NCBI GenBank assembly: GCA_965226785.1
Contig: CBDDEC010000003.1
Location: 1 to 64,000, forward strand
Length of the DNA: 64,000 nt
Source: CBDDEC01 sp965226785
GTDB lineage: Bacteria; Chloroflexota; Dehalococcoidia; UBA2979
Reading direction: 5' to 3'
Shown here: piece after piece, positions 25,524-34,390 of the stretch
Layout of the letters: each line of letters starts with the position of its first letter
How positions within the stretch are numbered: the stretch's first letter is position 1
The notes under the pieces: generated by a model
What the model was told of the DNA's origin: nothing
Databases searched by the model: none
Seen by the model: only the letters and a program-made list of their open reading frames with translations
Program-made: the position numbers and the translations under genes

Positions 25524-25559
25524 GCGATGACCGACGGCTTATGAGTCCGTTGATCATCG
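25524..25559 (+). repeat. Dispersed 36-bp repeat, copy 1
   Basis: These 36 bases, containing GGCTTATGAGTCCGTTGATC, recur at 51073-51108 with a single mismatch. Neither copy is within a gene. It may be the end of a lost mobile element or a small interspersed repeat. Confidence 0.7.
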
Positions 25560-25720
25560 GTGGGGCGTTGCGACGTCCCATTGGGTCGCTGTCCCGGTGA
25601 CCTGGGTCACTGGAACAGAGTCCAGCACAACTGAACGACGATGATGTTCGCGAGGACCGTGGGCCGGATAACTGGCGAGTCAGCGCGCTGTGGCTAGGGT
25701 CGGTCGCTTCCACGTCGCTC

Positions 25721-25748
25721 GGGGGGGGGGGGGGGGGGGGGGGGGGGG
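25721..25748 (+). repeat. Run of 28 consecutive G
   Basis: A 28-base G homopolymer in a non-coding stretch. Such a long G run is very rare in real bacterial DNA and is also a classic artefact of two-colour sequencing. The surrounding 25492-25944 holds no gene; besides this run it has only the 36-bp repeat. Confidence 0.95.
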
Positions 25749-25944
25749 TCTGGCGGCGGCTGGCGCGACGGCGGGTCGCTCGCGACCTGAGGTAGCCCCG
25801 TAGCGCGGCCGCCTGTTGCTCAACGAGCCCGCCGCTGGGCGCGCCGACGCTGGCACGAGAGGGCGGTGTGCGGCGATGGGTAGGATGCGGTTTCGTCATG
25901 GCACGAAGATTAGCACAGATGTTCGTTTCCTGGGGTCGACCGCG

Positions 25945-26715
25945 ACCGGCGCGCGCACCGGAGTCAGAATCGTCTCGATCCCGATCCGCCGAGTGCGTGC
26001 GATGAAGTCTCCGCCATAGCTACGGTCGCGGTCTCGGATGAGGAACCCTGGCTGCTGACCCTAGGCGGTCGCCTCGATCATCTGCTGCCAGATCCAGGCA
26101 GCGTTCGGATGCTGCGTGACGTTCCAGTGCCGGATACGGCGCCGGCCGTGGTCGATCACGATGAGCACGTAGAGCGTGCGGAAGGCGAGCGTCTGGACCG
26201 TGAACAGGTCGGCGGCCCAGATGCTGGACGCGTGGTTGCGGAGAAACGTGCGCCACGACTGGCTCGGCGGTCGCCGCAGCGCTTGCCGGCGGTAGCGACT
26301 TACGGTGCGGGCGTTTACCTCGAAGCCAAGGGCTCGCAGCTCGCCGACGATGCGGACAGCGCCCCACCGCGGATTCTCAGTGGCGATGCGGACGATCAGC
26401 TGTCGCAGCTCTGCGTGAATCCGGGGTCGCCCGGAGCGGGGACGACTCTTCCAGCGCCAGTAGGTGCGCCAAGCCGAACGATGCCACCGCACCACCGTGT
26501 CTGGCTCCACCATCACGAGCGTGCCTCGCCAGCCAGACCAACTGCGTGCCAGCAGTGACTACAGCCGGCGGTCGTGGCGACGGAGCGCGGGGCGACGACG
26601 GCTCCTCCTGTAGACGGCGAGCAGATGCCGCAGGGCTAAGTTCTCGAGGACGAGATCTCGGCGGGCGCGGACCGAAGCGAAGAGTGCTGCGACAAGCAGA
26701 CGGAGGTAGAGCACA
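25945..26715 (-). pseudogene. Integrase-type (rve) IS transposase, copy 1, truncated
   Basis: On the minus strand the frame gives LRLLVAALFASVRARRDLVL at the N-terminus, VEPDTVVRWHRSAWRTYWRW, the HTH-like ALGFEVNARTVSRYRRQ, and the DDE core start ASSIWAADLFTVQTLAFRTL. A TAG interrupts it where copy 2 has Trp (MIEATAW), after which FLIRDRDRSYGGDFIA continues until about 25945. The C-terminal third, including the catalytic Glu, is missing. Another nonsense codon occurs near the N-terminus (RRL, then stop). Confidence 0.7.
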
Positions 26716-26947
26716 GACGAGCCTCCCGTGGCTCGTCGATACTCACCGATGTGGCCGCTCGGTGCTGCGGATCAGGTTTTGCCACCCCACGGTGGCCCAT
26801 GCCGCGAACCGACCGCGAGCTGTTGCTGGCGAAGCTCACCCTCGGTTTGGTGGCGGGCCAGGATGATCGCCATCTGCGTGTCATCTGTGAACTCACCGGG
26901 CCGCGCGGCGCCGTTACAATCGCGCTGCAGCGGCGGGGGGCGAGTTC

Positions 26948-27679
26948 ATGGGCAGGCTCGACGACAAGGTGGTGCTGATCACCGGAGGAGCACGCGGGCA
27001 GGGGGCGGAAGAGGGGCGGCTCTTCGTACACGAGGGCGCGGCGGTTGTCCTCACTGACGTTCGCGATGAGGAGGGCGAGGCGACAGCCAACCGCATCGGG
27101 GATGCGGCGACGTTCGTGCACCACGACGTAACATCCGAGGACGAGTGGAACGATGTGGTGCAGAAGATTCTCGATCAGCACGGGCGTATCGACGCCCTCA
27201 TCAATAACGCTGGCATCCTGCGGCGCATGGGCCTCCTCGATGCACCACTCGACGGGTACATGCAGGTGATCGAGGTAAACCAGGTCGGAGTCTTCCTGGG
27301 GATGAAGGCCGCAGGTGCGGCCATGCAGGAGACCGGCGGTTCGATCGTCAATATCTCGTCTGTCGCCGGCTTGCGCGGGCGCGGCTCAATCGCTTACAAC
27401 GCCAGCAAGTGGGCGGTGCGCGGCATGACGAAGGTGGCGGCCCGAGAGCTGGGGCAATACGGCATCCGCGTGAACTCGATCCATCCGGGGCTGATTGACA
27501 CAGAGATGGTGCGTGAGGCGGTGCGTGAGGCGGGCCTCCCGGCCGCCCGTCCCGATAGTCCGATCGCGCGGATCGGTGTCGCCGAGGACGTGGCGAACCT
27601 CGCGCTCTTCCTGGCCTCGGACGAGAGTTCGTATTGCAGCGGCGCGGAGTTCATCGTCGACGGCGGTGCTACAGCCTAG
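26948..27679 (+). CDS. Short-chain dehydrogenase/reductase
   Basis: 243 residues, classical SDR: cofactor motif VVLITGGARGQGAEEG near residue 10, DVTSEDEW, NNAGI, catalytic Ser in IVNISSVAG near 138, and Tyr-Lys in AYNASKWAVRG. The C-terminus has CSGAEFIVDGGAT. The subfamily resembles 3-alpha(or 20-beta)-hydroxysteroid dehydrogenases and related alcohol dehydrogenases using NAD(H). The residue after the second beta strand is Asp (LTDVRD), favouring NAD. GGGGGGCGAG lies just upstream of the ATG. It sits isolated among IS relics. Confidence 0.9.
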   Translation: MGRLDDKVVLITGGARGQGAEEGRLFVHEGAAVVLTDVRDEEGEATANRIGDAATFVHHDVTSEDEWNDVVQKILDQHGRIDALINNAGILRRMGLLDAPLDGYMQVIEVNQVGVFLGMKAAGAAMQETGGSIVNISSVAGLRGRGSIAYNASKWAVRGMTKVAARELGQYGIRVNSIHPGLIDTEMVREAVREAGLPAARPDSPIARIGVAEDVANLALFLASDESSYCSGAEFIVDGGATA

Positions 27680-27992
27680 ACGAGGTGGCCAGCAGCTCGG
27701 TCACGAGTCACACAGCACAGCCCACGCCGCCGCCGGTCTGCCTGCCAGTGCGGATGCGCGGTGACAAGCTCGTCCTCGGCGATCAAAGCGCCGTAGACGT
27801 GCTCTCCGAGGAACTCCTGGAGCCGGCGCAGCGCGGTTTTCGGCGTTGAGGTGGGTCGGAGCTTTTTGAGTTCTTCGAGATCGGGGCGATAGCGGGCGGC
27901 CAGTTGCTGAACCGTGAAATGGCCATCTCCGATCTCGTCCGCAAGTCGGAACACCTGCGCCGTGCCATTAATCGATCCGTGCTCAGTTTGAC
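27676..27992 (-). pseudogene. Degenerate small gene of unknown function
   Basis: The minus strand begins with HVKLSTDRLMA (27992 downwards). After a frame change it continues as FRLADEIGDGHFTVQQLAAR, then PDLEELKKLRPTSTPKTALR. This reads as one protein of about 100 residues broken by a frameshift. A related N-terminal scrap, QVKLDADRLKALHSG, occurs on the plus strand at about 24150-24200. Family not recognised. Confidence 0.35.
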
Positions 27993-28082
27993 GTGACCAA
28001 CGGAGCAGACCCCGGACTGTGCGGCGATGTCACCGGGCGACTTCGAGGCATGGACCGCCGACGCTCGCCGGCGACCAGCTCT

Positions 28083-28269
28083 CGTGGGACGGCAAAACCT
28101 CATGCGGCCCACCGATACTCATGATGCAAGCCTCCTAGCACCGGCTTGCTGACGACTCGCTGACTCGGCGTCCGCTGCACCGGCGAGCGTCCCTCCGGAG
28201 AGTCGAGCGACAATGCTCGATGCGGCCGCATCGCGTTGTAGTGCTGGACGTACTCACCAAGCACCCGCC
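28083..28269 (-). repeat. 187-bp direct repeat, copy A (end of the integrase-type IS)
   Basis: This segment covers the 3' end of transposase copy 2 and its flank. It is repeated almost exactly at 29014-29200, 931 bases further on, with only about two differences near 28211-28215. Confidence 0.85.
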
Positions 28270-29013
28270 GGAGATGTTGTTCGTTGACCGCGATGACATG
28301 GTCGAGACACTCGCGCCTGAGCGTGCCGATGACGCGCTCGGCGATGGCGTTGGCATTCGGCGCGTGCACCGGAGTCAGAATCGTCTCGATCCCGAGCCGT
28401 CGAGCGCGTGCTATGAAGTCTCCGCCATAGCTACGGTCGCGGTCTCGGATCAGGAACCCTGGCTGCTGACCCCAGGCGGTCGCCTCGATCATCTGCTGCC
28501 AGATCCAGGGCGCGATCGGGTGCTCCGTGACGTTCCAGTGCCGGATGCGGCGCCGGCCGTGGTCGATCACGACGAACACGGAGAGCGTGCGGAAGGCGAG
28601 CGTCTGGACCGTGAACAGATCGGCGGCCCAGATGCTGGACGCGTGGTTGCGGAGAAACGTGCGCCACGACTGGCTCGGGGGCGCCGCAGCGCTTGCCGGC
28701 GGTAGCGACTCACGGTGCGAGCGCTCACCTCGAAGCCAAGGGCACGCAGCTCGCCGACGATGCGGACGGCGCCCCACCGCGGATGCTCAGTGGCGATGCG
28801 GACGATCAGCTGTCGCAGCTCTGCGGGAATCCGGGGTCGTCCGGAGCGGCGACGACTCTTCCAGCGCCAGTAGGCGCGCCAAGCAGAACGATGCCAGCGC
28901 ACCACCGTGTCCGGCTCGACCATCACGAGCGTGCCTCGCCAGCCGGACCAACCACGTGCCAGTAGTGACCAGAGTCGGCGGTCGTGGCGACGGAGCCGCG
29001 GTCGACGACGGCC
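28100..29013 (-). pseudogene. Integrase-type (rve) IS transposase, copy 2, frameshifted
   Basis: Reading leftwards, VEPDTVVRWHRSAWRAYWRW, then GFEVSARTVSRYRRQALRR are in one frame. From about 28675 the protein continues in another: QSWRTFLRNHASSIWAADLF, FLIRDRDRSYGGDF, TPVHAPNANAIAERVIGTL (catalytic Glu region) and YNAMRPHRALSLD, ending with GGLHHEYRWAA. The DDE core is complete but the N-terminus is cut at about 29013, where the end of a third copy is joined. Similarity to copy 1 is high. Confidence 0.75.
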
Positions 29014-29200
29014 CGTGGGACGGCAAAACCTCATGCGGCCCACCGATACTCATGATGCAAGCCTCCTAGCACCGGCTTGCTGACGACTCGCTGACTCGGC
29101 GTCCGCTGCACCGGCGAGCGTCCCTCCGGAGAGTCGAGCGACGATGATCGATGCGGCCGCATCGCGTTGTAGTGCTGGACGTACTCACCAAGCACCCGCC
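29014..29200 (-). repeat. 187-bp direct repeat, copy B (third IS copy, end only)
   Basis: A near-exact second copy of 28083-28269. Similarity fades after about 29213, where a CoA-transferase start begins. It is the terminal piece of a third copy of the integrase-type IS, placed directly at the truncated N-terminal side of copy 2. Confidence 0.85.
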
Positions 29201-29218
29201 TCAGATGCCGTTCGCCTC

Positions 29219-29370
29219 ATGCCCGCACCCCTCGAGGGGATCACCGTCCTCGACTTCACGCGTTATCAGAACGGTCCGCATGCGACCGTGATGCTCTCGG
29301 ACATGGGCGCGTGCGTGATCAAGGTGGAGCGGCCGCACGAGGGGGACCCGGGCCGCTGGCTCGGCCGGCA
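29219..29370 (+). pseudogene. CaiB/BaiF CoA-transferase N-terminal fragment
   Basis: From the ATG at 29219 the frame reads LEGITVLDFTRYQNGPHATV, then SDMGACVIKVERPHEGDPGRW, the first 50 residues of a class III CoA-transferase. After that another frame takes over, GAYIGAFPDAVLYAP and stop (to about 29420), the tail of an unidentified gene. A deletion has joined two genes. The piece lies between IS material and the BKACE gene. Confidence 0.7.
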
Positions 29371-29472
29371 GGAGGCGCGTACATCGGCGCGTTCCCGGAC
29401 GCCGTGCTCTACGCGCCCTAGCCGCTGCCGTCGCGCTCGCCTCGAGGCCATGCGCACGCTACCGTGCGCGCG

Positions 29473-30393
29473 ATGAACGACGCCAGCGGACAGCCGGTGA
29501 TCATCGAAGTCGCACTCAACGGCGGCAAGACGCGCGAGGCGCAGCCGCACGTGCCGCTGACGCCGGGCGAGGTGGCGCGCGACGGTATCGCCTGCCTCGA
29601 CGCCGGCGCCACGATCGTCCACAACCACACCGGCGACCCGGTGGTCGGCGGCAGCGGGGCGCACGATCCGGCGCCGTACGAGGAGGCGTGGCGCGCGATC
29701 CTCGCCGAGCGGCCCAACGCGATCCTCTACCCGACGACGGCCGGCGGTGGCGCCCACACCAACGTCGAGGAACGCTACGGCCACGTGCACGCGTTGGCGG
29801 CGACCGGCGTGCTCGGGATGGGCCTCGTCGACCCGGGGACGAGAAACGTGGGTGGCCTCGACGCCAACGGTCTGCCGCGCGCGGTGAACCTCACATACCA
29901 GAACACCTTCGCCGACGCGCGCTACATGTTCGACGCCTGCCGCGACCTCGGCGTCGGCGTCAGCATCTCGATCTTCGAGCCGGGCTTCCTCCGCGTGGTG
30001 CTCGCCTACCACCGCGCCGGGGCGCTGCCGCCTGGCGTGATGGTCAAGCTCTACTTCGGCTCCGGCGAGTTCTCGTTCGGGCTGCCGCCGACGGTCCCGA
30101 GCCTCGAGGCCTACCTCGCAATGCTCGAGGGCACCGATCTTCCGTGGCTCGTGTCGGCGCACGGCGGTGGCGACGTGGTCGGCTGCGGTCTCGCGCGCGC
30201 AGCGTTCGAGCGCGGTGGACACGTCCAGGTCGGGCTCGAGCCCTTCGGTGGCCCGCGCACCCCGACCAACGTCGAGCTGATCGAGGAGGCCGTGACGGTC
30301 GCCTCCGAGGTCGGACGCCCGATCGCCAGCGCCGACGAGACCGCCGCGATCCTCGGGCTGCCGAACTACCCCGTCGCCCCGACGCGGCCGTGA
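29473..30393 (+). CDS. BKACE family enzyme (DUF849, beta-keto acid cleavage enzyme)
   Basis: 306 residues from the ATG at 29473 (an in-frame GTG lies at 29464). A zinc-dependent TIM barrel with IIEVALNGG at the first strand, TIVHNHTGDP giving the two His ligands, ILYPTTAGGG, GLVDPGTRNVGG, SISIFEPGF, VKLYFG and SAHGGGDVVG. BKACE enzymes, such as 3-keto-5-aminohexanoate cleavage enzyme (Kce), split a beta-keto acid with acetyl-CoA to give acetoacetate and a new acyl-CoA. The beta-keto substrate is unknown. A decayed RidA gene follows. Confidence 0.87.
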   Translation: MNDASGQPVIIEVALNGGKTREAQPHVPLTPGEVARDGIACLDAGATIVHNHTGDPVVGGSGAHDPAPYEEAWRAILAERPNAILYPTTAGGGAHTNVEERYGHVHALAATGVLGMGLVDPGTRNVGGLDANGLPRAVNLTYQNTFADARYMFDACRDLGVGVSISIFEPGFLRVVLAYHRAGALPPGVMVKLYFGSGEFSFGLPPTVPSLEAYLAMLEGTDLPWLVSAHGGGDVVGCGLARAAFERGGHVQVGLEPFGGPRTPTNVELIEEAVTVASEVGRPIASADETAAILGLPNYPVAPTRP

Positions 30394-30438
30394 GGCGCGG
30401 CGTCGGCAACGGTCGCGCGCGGCCAGCGGGGAGACGGC

Positions 30439-30735
30439 GGTGAAGCGCCAGGAGATCCTGCTCGGCGGCCCGTTCGAGGAACGCATCGGCTTCGCGCGCC
30501 GTGCGCGTCGGACCGTTCATCGCCGTCGGCGGCACAGCGCCGATTGGTGAGGATGGGGCCACGGTTGGTGTCGGCGACCCGGCGGCGCAGGCGCGACGCT
30601 GCTACGAGATCGTGAGCACCGCCCTCGAGCGCGCCGGCGACGGCCTCGACGATGTCATCCGCACGCGTACGATGCTCACGCGCGTCCAGGACTACGCGGC
30701 GGTCGCCGAGGTGCGCAAGGCGGTTGCCCCGGCTC
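30439..30735 (+). pseudogene. RidA family gene, frameshifted and truncated
   Basis: The GTG at 30439 opens VKRQEILLGGPFEERIGFAR. A frame change near 30495 leads to VRVGPFIAVGGTAPIGEDGA, then YEIVSTALERAGDGLDDVIR and RVQDYAAVAEV. The last 30 residues of a RidA domain are missing and sequence of a hydrolase-cyclase relic follows at about 30736. It would have paired with the BKACE gene 45 bases upstream, as RidA proteins often accompany keto-acid catabolism. Confidence 0.65.
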
Positions 30736-31735
30736 GCCGACGAGCATCACCTCCATGGCACAAAGCCGCGGCCTCCATCTCCTCGGTCCTTTTCAGGGAG
30801 GCGTCGGGTGACCCTGGATCATCCGGCTCTCGATCCAAGGGCAAGGTATTTGGCGATCTAGCAGGGCCCGGCTTCGCGGCGAGCCACCCTGATCGAGTGC
30901 GGCGGCTCGCGCTCTGGGACACCGTCCCGAAGATCGATGAGCTGCTGGCGGAGCCGGTGTTCGAGATGGGACGGCGGATGATCGAGGGGGATTGGACGAC
31001 TTACTGGGAGGGCATGCTCAAGATGCTCGATCTACCTAGTGAGTACGCCGGTGTCAGGGCTGAGTCGATTAGCCAGGACAACTACCGGCGGATGTACGAT
31101 AGCGGTGTCGGGGTGGATGTGACGCCGTTGCTGCGCTCGATCCGGTGCGAGGCGCTCGTCGTGGGCTACGCCAAAGGCAGGTACTCACCACCGAGCGCGG
31201 CCCGCGACGTTGCCGCAGACATTGAGGGTGCACGTCTCGTTCAGCTCGGCGGGTCGCCTTACGTACCCTGGTACACCGAGACGATCGATGACGTCCTCGA
31301 GGCCGTCCTTCCGTTCCTCGACGAAGGCGCATTGTCCGACCGGGCTGCACCCGGCTTCCAGACCATCCTCTTCACCGACCACGGCGGGTGCGAGGTGAAG
31401 CATACCGGCGATGGCATCATGGCCAGCGTCCCCTCGGCGGTGGCCGCAGTGACAGCGGCGCTGCAGATCCAGCGCGAGCTGGCGGGCGGCGAGGTGCGCG
31501 TGCGCGTAGGCTCAACGCCGGTGAACCGATCGCCGAGGACGATGACCTGTTCGGCCTCTCGGTGATCAAGGCGGCGCGCGTCGCCGACCGAGCCGAGCCG
31601 GGGCAGGTGCTGGTCAGCCGGGTGGTCATGGACCTCTGCGAAGGCAAGACGTTCCAGTTCTCCTCGCTCGGTGAGGTGAGCCTGAAGGGCTTCGACCAGC
31701 CGGTCGAGCTGTTCGAGATCGTGTCGGGGCGTTAG
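30736..31735 (+). pseudogene. Alpha/beta hydrolase-class III cyclase fusion, broken copy
   Basis: The alpha/beta hydrolase part reads FAASHPDRVRRLALWDTVPK, then LLRSIRCEALVVG and VPWYTETIDDVLEAVLPFL. The cyclase part has TILFTD joined directly to HGGCEVKHTGDGIMASV, so about 40 residues of the cyclase domain are deleted compared with the 23696-24135 relic. A frameshift near 31512 moves the end, LNAGEPIAEDDDLFGLSVIK, then VLVSRVVMDLCEGK and FDQPVELFEIV, into another frame. Two lesions plus a missing N-terminus mean it is dead. It ends overlapping the aldo/keto reductase stop. Confidence 0.7.
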
Positions 31736-32703
31736 TCGAAGTTGGCGTGCGCAGTCATCGCGCCGTAACGCTTGTGCAGCTGCTCGGTGACGCGTTCCGA
31801 GAGCGGCGGTAGTTCGAGCGTCGCGACGTTCATTTCAACCTCTGCGGCGCTCTGCGCACCCATGATCAGACTCGAGGTCCCAGAAGCGGCTAGCGCGAAC
31901 CGCGTCGCGACCTGTGCCAGATGCTCGTACGGCGGCTCGATCGCGAGGCCTCGGAGCTGCTCGCTCGCTCGTAACACGTAGTCGAGCTTCTGCCGATCGT
32001 AGCGGGCCCGGTGGTCGGTCTCGGCGAATACGTGACCGGGCGCGTACGCCCCGGTCAGCAGGCCACTCTCGAGGGCGGTCCGGACGATCACCCCAACGTC
32101 GCGCGCTGCCGCCTCCTCGACTGCTCGGAGGTTCTGCTGGCGGAGGATGCTGTAAATCACCTGGATCACATCGACGTGGCCGGTGGAGATGTAGGCGCTG
32201 CACAGCGCCTGCGTCTCCTCGGTCACGTTCGGACCCCTGATCGACGCCCCGATCGCGCGGATCTTGCCCTGTTCCTTGAGTCGCAGCAGCGCCTCCAGCG
32301 ATGCCTCGATCAGCTCGGGCTCCTCCGCGGGATAGTGCAGGAAGTAGAGGTCGAGATAGTCCGTGCCCAGCTCACGCAGCGAGGCTTCGACATCCGTGAC
32401 GATTTGGTCGATGTTCGCCGCGGTGCTGCCACCTACTGTCTTCGACGAGATCACCAGGCGGCCACGATTCCCCGATTGCCGCAAGTACTGGCCGATGAAG
32501 GTCTCAGCGCGGTTGTAGACGCGCGCCGTATCGATCAGGTTGCCACCGGCCGAGACGTACGCGTCCAGTACGGAGAACGCCTGAGATGCCGACATCTCGC
32601 CGTAACTGTTCGACGGCCCGGCGCCGGCGAGCGGCCAGGTGCCCAGGCCGAGCTCGCTCACGGCAAACCCGGTTCGACCCAGGGTGCGTTTCTCGATCGT
32701 CAC
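31732..32703 (-). CDS. Aldo/keto reductase
   Basis: 323 residues: RTLGRTGFAVSELGLGTWPL at the N-terminus, the tetrad Asp and Tyr in NLIDTARVYN (near residues 58-63), Lys in VISSKT, and His in LYFLHYPAEEP. The end has SSLIMGAQSAAEVEMN. NADPH-dependent (beta/alpha)8 barrel reductase of the YhdN/YajO-type group. GTG start at 32703. It overlaps tail to tail with the cyclase relic by 4 bases. Substrate unknown. Confidence 0.88.
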   Translation of the reverse strand: MTIEKRTLGRTGFAVSELGLGTWPLAGAGPSNSYGEMSASQAFSVLDAYVSAGGNLIDTARVYNRAETFIGQYLRQSGNRGRLVISSKTVGGSTAANIDQIVTDVEASLRELGTDYLDLYFLHYPAEEPELIEASLEALLRLKEQGKIRAIGASIRGPNVTEETQALCSAYISTGHVDVIQVIYSILRQQNLRAVEEAAARDVGVIVRTALESGLLTGAYAPGHVFAETDHRARYDRQKLDYVLRASEQLRGLAIEPPYEHLAQVATRFALAASGTSSLIMGAQSAAEVEMNVATLELPPLSERVTEQLHKRYGAMTAHANFD

Positions 32704-32771
32704 CGCCGGCTTCCTCCTGTCCTGGGCGCGCGAGCCGGTACGAGGCGTGCGCTGCTACCGCTCGGGCGGGT

Positions 32772-32972
32772 TCAGTCGACGCAGGCGCGCAGGCTGGCGG
32801 CGGCGTGATCAAAGTGATCATGCGTCACCATCGGGACGTCCGCCTTCACCGCGGGAGTCGGTACAAGGAACCATGGCCAGTCATCCCGGTTCCTAAAGGG
32901 ATCGATCACAGCGCGTGCTCCCTCGGGCGAGGTCCACGCGAACATGCAGCGCCCGTAGTAGGTCAGTGCCAT
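32772..32972 (-). pseudogene. Metallo-beta-lactamase fold N-terminal fragment
   Basis: 66 residues: MALTYYGRCMFAWTSPEGAR, then VMVTHDHFDH-like metal motif (VTHDHFDHAA) followed shortly by a stop. The rest of the MBL fold, including the later His and Asp ligands, is absent. Probably the start of an UlaG/L-ascorbate-6-phosphate lactonase-like protein cut by a deletion next to the aldo/keto reductase gene. Confidence 0.55.
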
Positions 32973-33079
32973 CGCTCGCACTGTAGCAAACTCACGTTGC
33001 CGCCGGAATCCTACGCAAGCGGGGCACCTCCCGGTCACACCCCCTTTCCGCGGTCCCGGCGAGCTGCGCGCTCGAAGGA

Positions 33080-33262
33080 TTATGGAGCGGCGTCGGCCAC
33101 CAGCGCGGCCTCGAACGCGAGCAGGCGCTCCAGGCTCATGTCGAGGTGCAGGTGCTGGTGCAGCTCGGGCTCGTCGTCAAATATGCGCGCCAGCTTGAGC
33201 AGCAGCTCCTCCGCCCGCACGCGGTCGCGCAGGTAGTTTGCCTCGTCCCGGCGGGTCGGCAA
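33080..33262 (-). CDS. Unidentified 60-residue protein or fragment
   Basis: The frame reads RRDEANYLRDRVRAEELLLK, then LHQHLHLDMSLERLLAFEAA. Strongly helical, not recognised. It is joined at its 5' side to the truncated terminase reading frame, so it is probably the C-terminal part of another gene rather than a complete protein. Confidence 0.3.
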   Translation of the reverse strand: MPTRRDEANYLRDRVRAEELLLKLARIFDDEPELHQHLHLDMSLERLLAFEAALVADAAP

Positions 33263-33627
33263 TCAGGTCGAACTCGTCCATCGACAGTATTGTCGGATGC
33301 CCACCCGACACAGCGTTGATAGTCCCAGCCAGCACCTCGATGTGAGACCCGTTCACGAACTGAGTGTCAGTGAGGCGAGTGCGCGTCACCTGGGCGCTCA
33401 GGGGGGGCGCCAGGCCCGACGTACTCGCTCACGCAGGCGTAGCACCGCATCGCCTGCGCTTGGGTCGCGCCAACATGGGCGACTTGGTAGCGGTCACGGA
33501 ACAGCGTCATCGCGATCGCAAGCATTGAAAGGCTCCGGGTCTTTCCCGTCCCCCGCCCACCCATGAGCACGGCGACGGGAATCTCGCCCGAATAGATGCG
33601 CCAGAACGCCTCCATCGGGTTGGTCAT
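33230..33627 (-). pseudogene. Phage terminase large subunit (TerL), frameshifted fragment
   Basis: From the ATG at 33627 the frame has MEAFWRIYSGEIPVAVLMGG, with Walker A GGRGTGKT. The next part, RTRLTDTQFVNGSHIEVLAG, then GGHPTILSMDEFDLI with a Walker B-like DEFD, is in another frame. The shift falls in a run of seven C (minus strand) near 33402-33408, so a one-base indel explains it. Sequence stops after Walker B, and the nuclease domain is gone. Upstream open sequence (to about 33755) may belong to the same gene. Confidence 0.65.
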
Positions 33628-33760
33628 GCCGTCAACTACCGAACGCCACGCAACGAGGAAGCCAAGCTGACCGAAGAATGTGTAAAGCTGACGGGGTGAA
33701 CGAGGAGCTCCAGTCGCACCGGGAACGTTGAAGAGGACGCGCTCGCCGACCGCGACTTGA

Positions 33761-34213
33761 TCATGTCACCGGCTCGTCGAAGGAGGGTATGGGAGTCTCG
33801 TGGCGGACCGCGGCGATCGCCTCCCAAGCCGCGGTCGCCTCCTCGGCTGACAGGTCTGGGGATCTGCGCTCGGCCGAGGACCCGAGCTGTTGATCGACCC
33901 GGTCAGAGGTTCTAACGGCGAAGTCGACGAGCGCTCGGGCCGCGCCAAGTCGAACCTGCTCGGATCTCGCCTCGAGCAGTGACTCGAGGGTGTGCACTCC
34001 GAGCGAAGCCGCCGCCGCGATCTTCCCGAGCGAGCGATCCAGCAGCTCTAGGCGAGCACGCTCGATCCCCATTACGAAGTCCGGGTCGCTGAGCCGACGG
34101 CGGACCGTTCGCTCCGATACGCCGGCCTTCTGACCTGCCTCCGCCTGAGTGCTCCCCGCCGCAAGCGCAGCAGTAATCACAGTATTGGCACCGGAACGGC
34201 CACGGGCGGTCAT
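33761..34213 (-). CDS. Phage terminase small subunit-like protein
   Basis: 150 residues. An HTH near residues 18-42 (ITAALAAGSTQAEAGQKAGV, then SERTVRRRLSDPDF) is followed by a helical region and an acidic tail ending PIPSFDEPVT. HTH-first small proteins directly upstream of TerL are typically TerS. The start overlaps the stop of the upstream small gene (ATGA). Appears intact although TerL is broken. Confidence 0.6.
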   Translation of the reverse strand: MTARGRSGANTVITAALAAGSTQAEAGQKAGVSERTVRRRLSDPDFVMGIERARLELLDRSLGKIAAAASLGVHTLESLLEARSEQVRLGAARALVDFAVRTSDRVDQQLGSSAERRSPDLSAEEATAAWEAIAAVRHETPIPSFDEPVT

Positions 34214-34383
34214 CGGCGGCCCTCGCCACTCTTTTCCCCCGTGAGGCGGTCCCTGCCTACGCTGGCAAGTTGATACAGGAAGGCCGTGTCACCGTGGTCT
34301 TCCAAGATTGCCCTGGCCACCTGCGGCGCGGCACACCTCATGAGCCACTCGCGATTCGCCGGCGATCGCTCCTCACGCAGCAT
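34210..34383 (-). CDS. Small phage-type protein upstream of TerS
   Basis: 57 residues: MLREERSPANREWLMRCAAP, then LEDHGDTAFLYQLASVGRDR. Not recognised. The TGA overlaps the TerS-like ATG, so translation is coupled. It sits where a PHP gene was cut and may itself be N-terminally truncated. Confidence 0.4.
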   Translation of the reverse strand: MLREERSPANREWLMRCAAPQVARAILEDHGDTAFLYQLASVGRDRLTGEKSGEGRR

Positions 34384-34390
34384 CGTCCGC

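Noticed and set aside
25532..25559. The dispersed repeat as a tRNA anticodon arm (loop TTATGAG)
   Set aside because: Neither copy has D- or T-arms around it and the stem has a mismatch.
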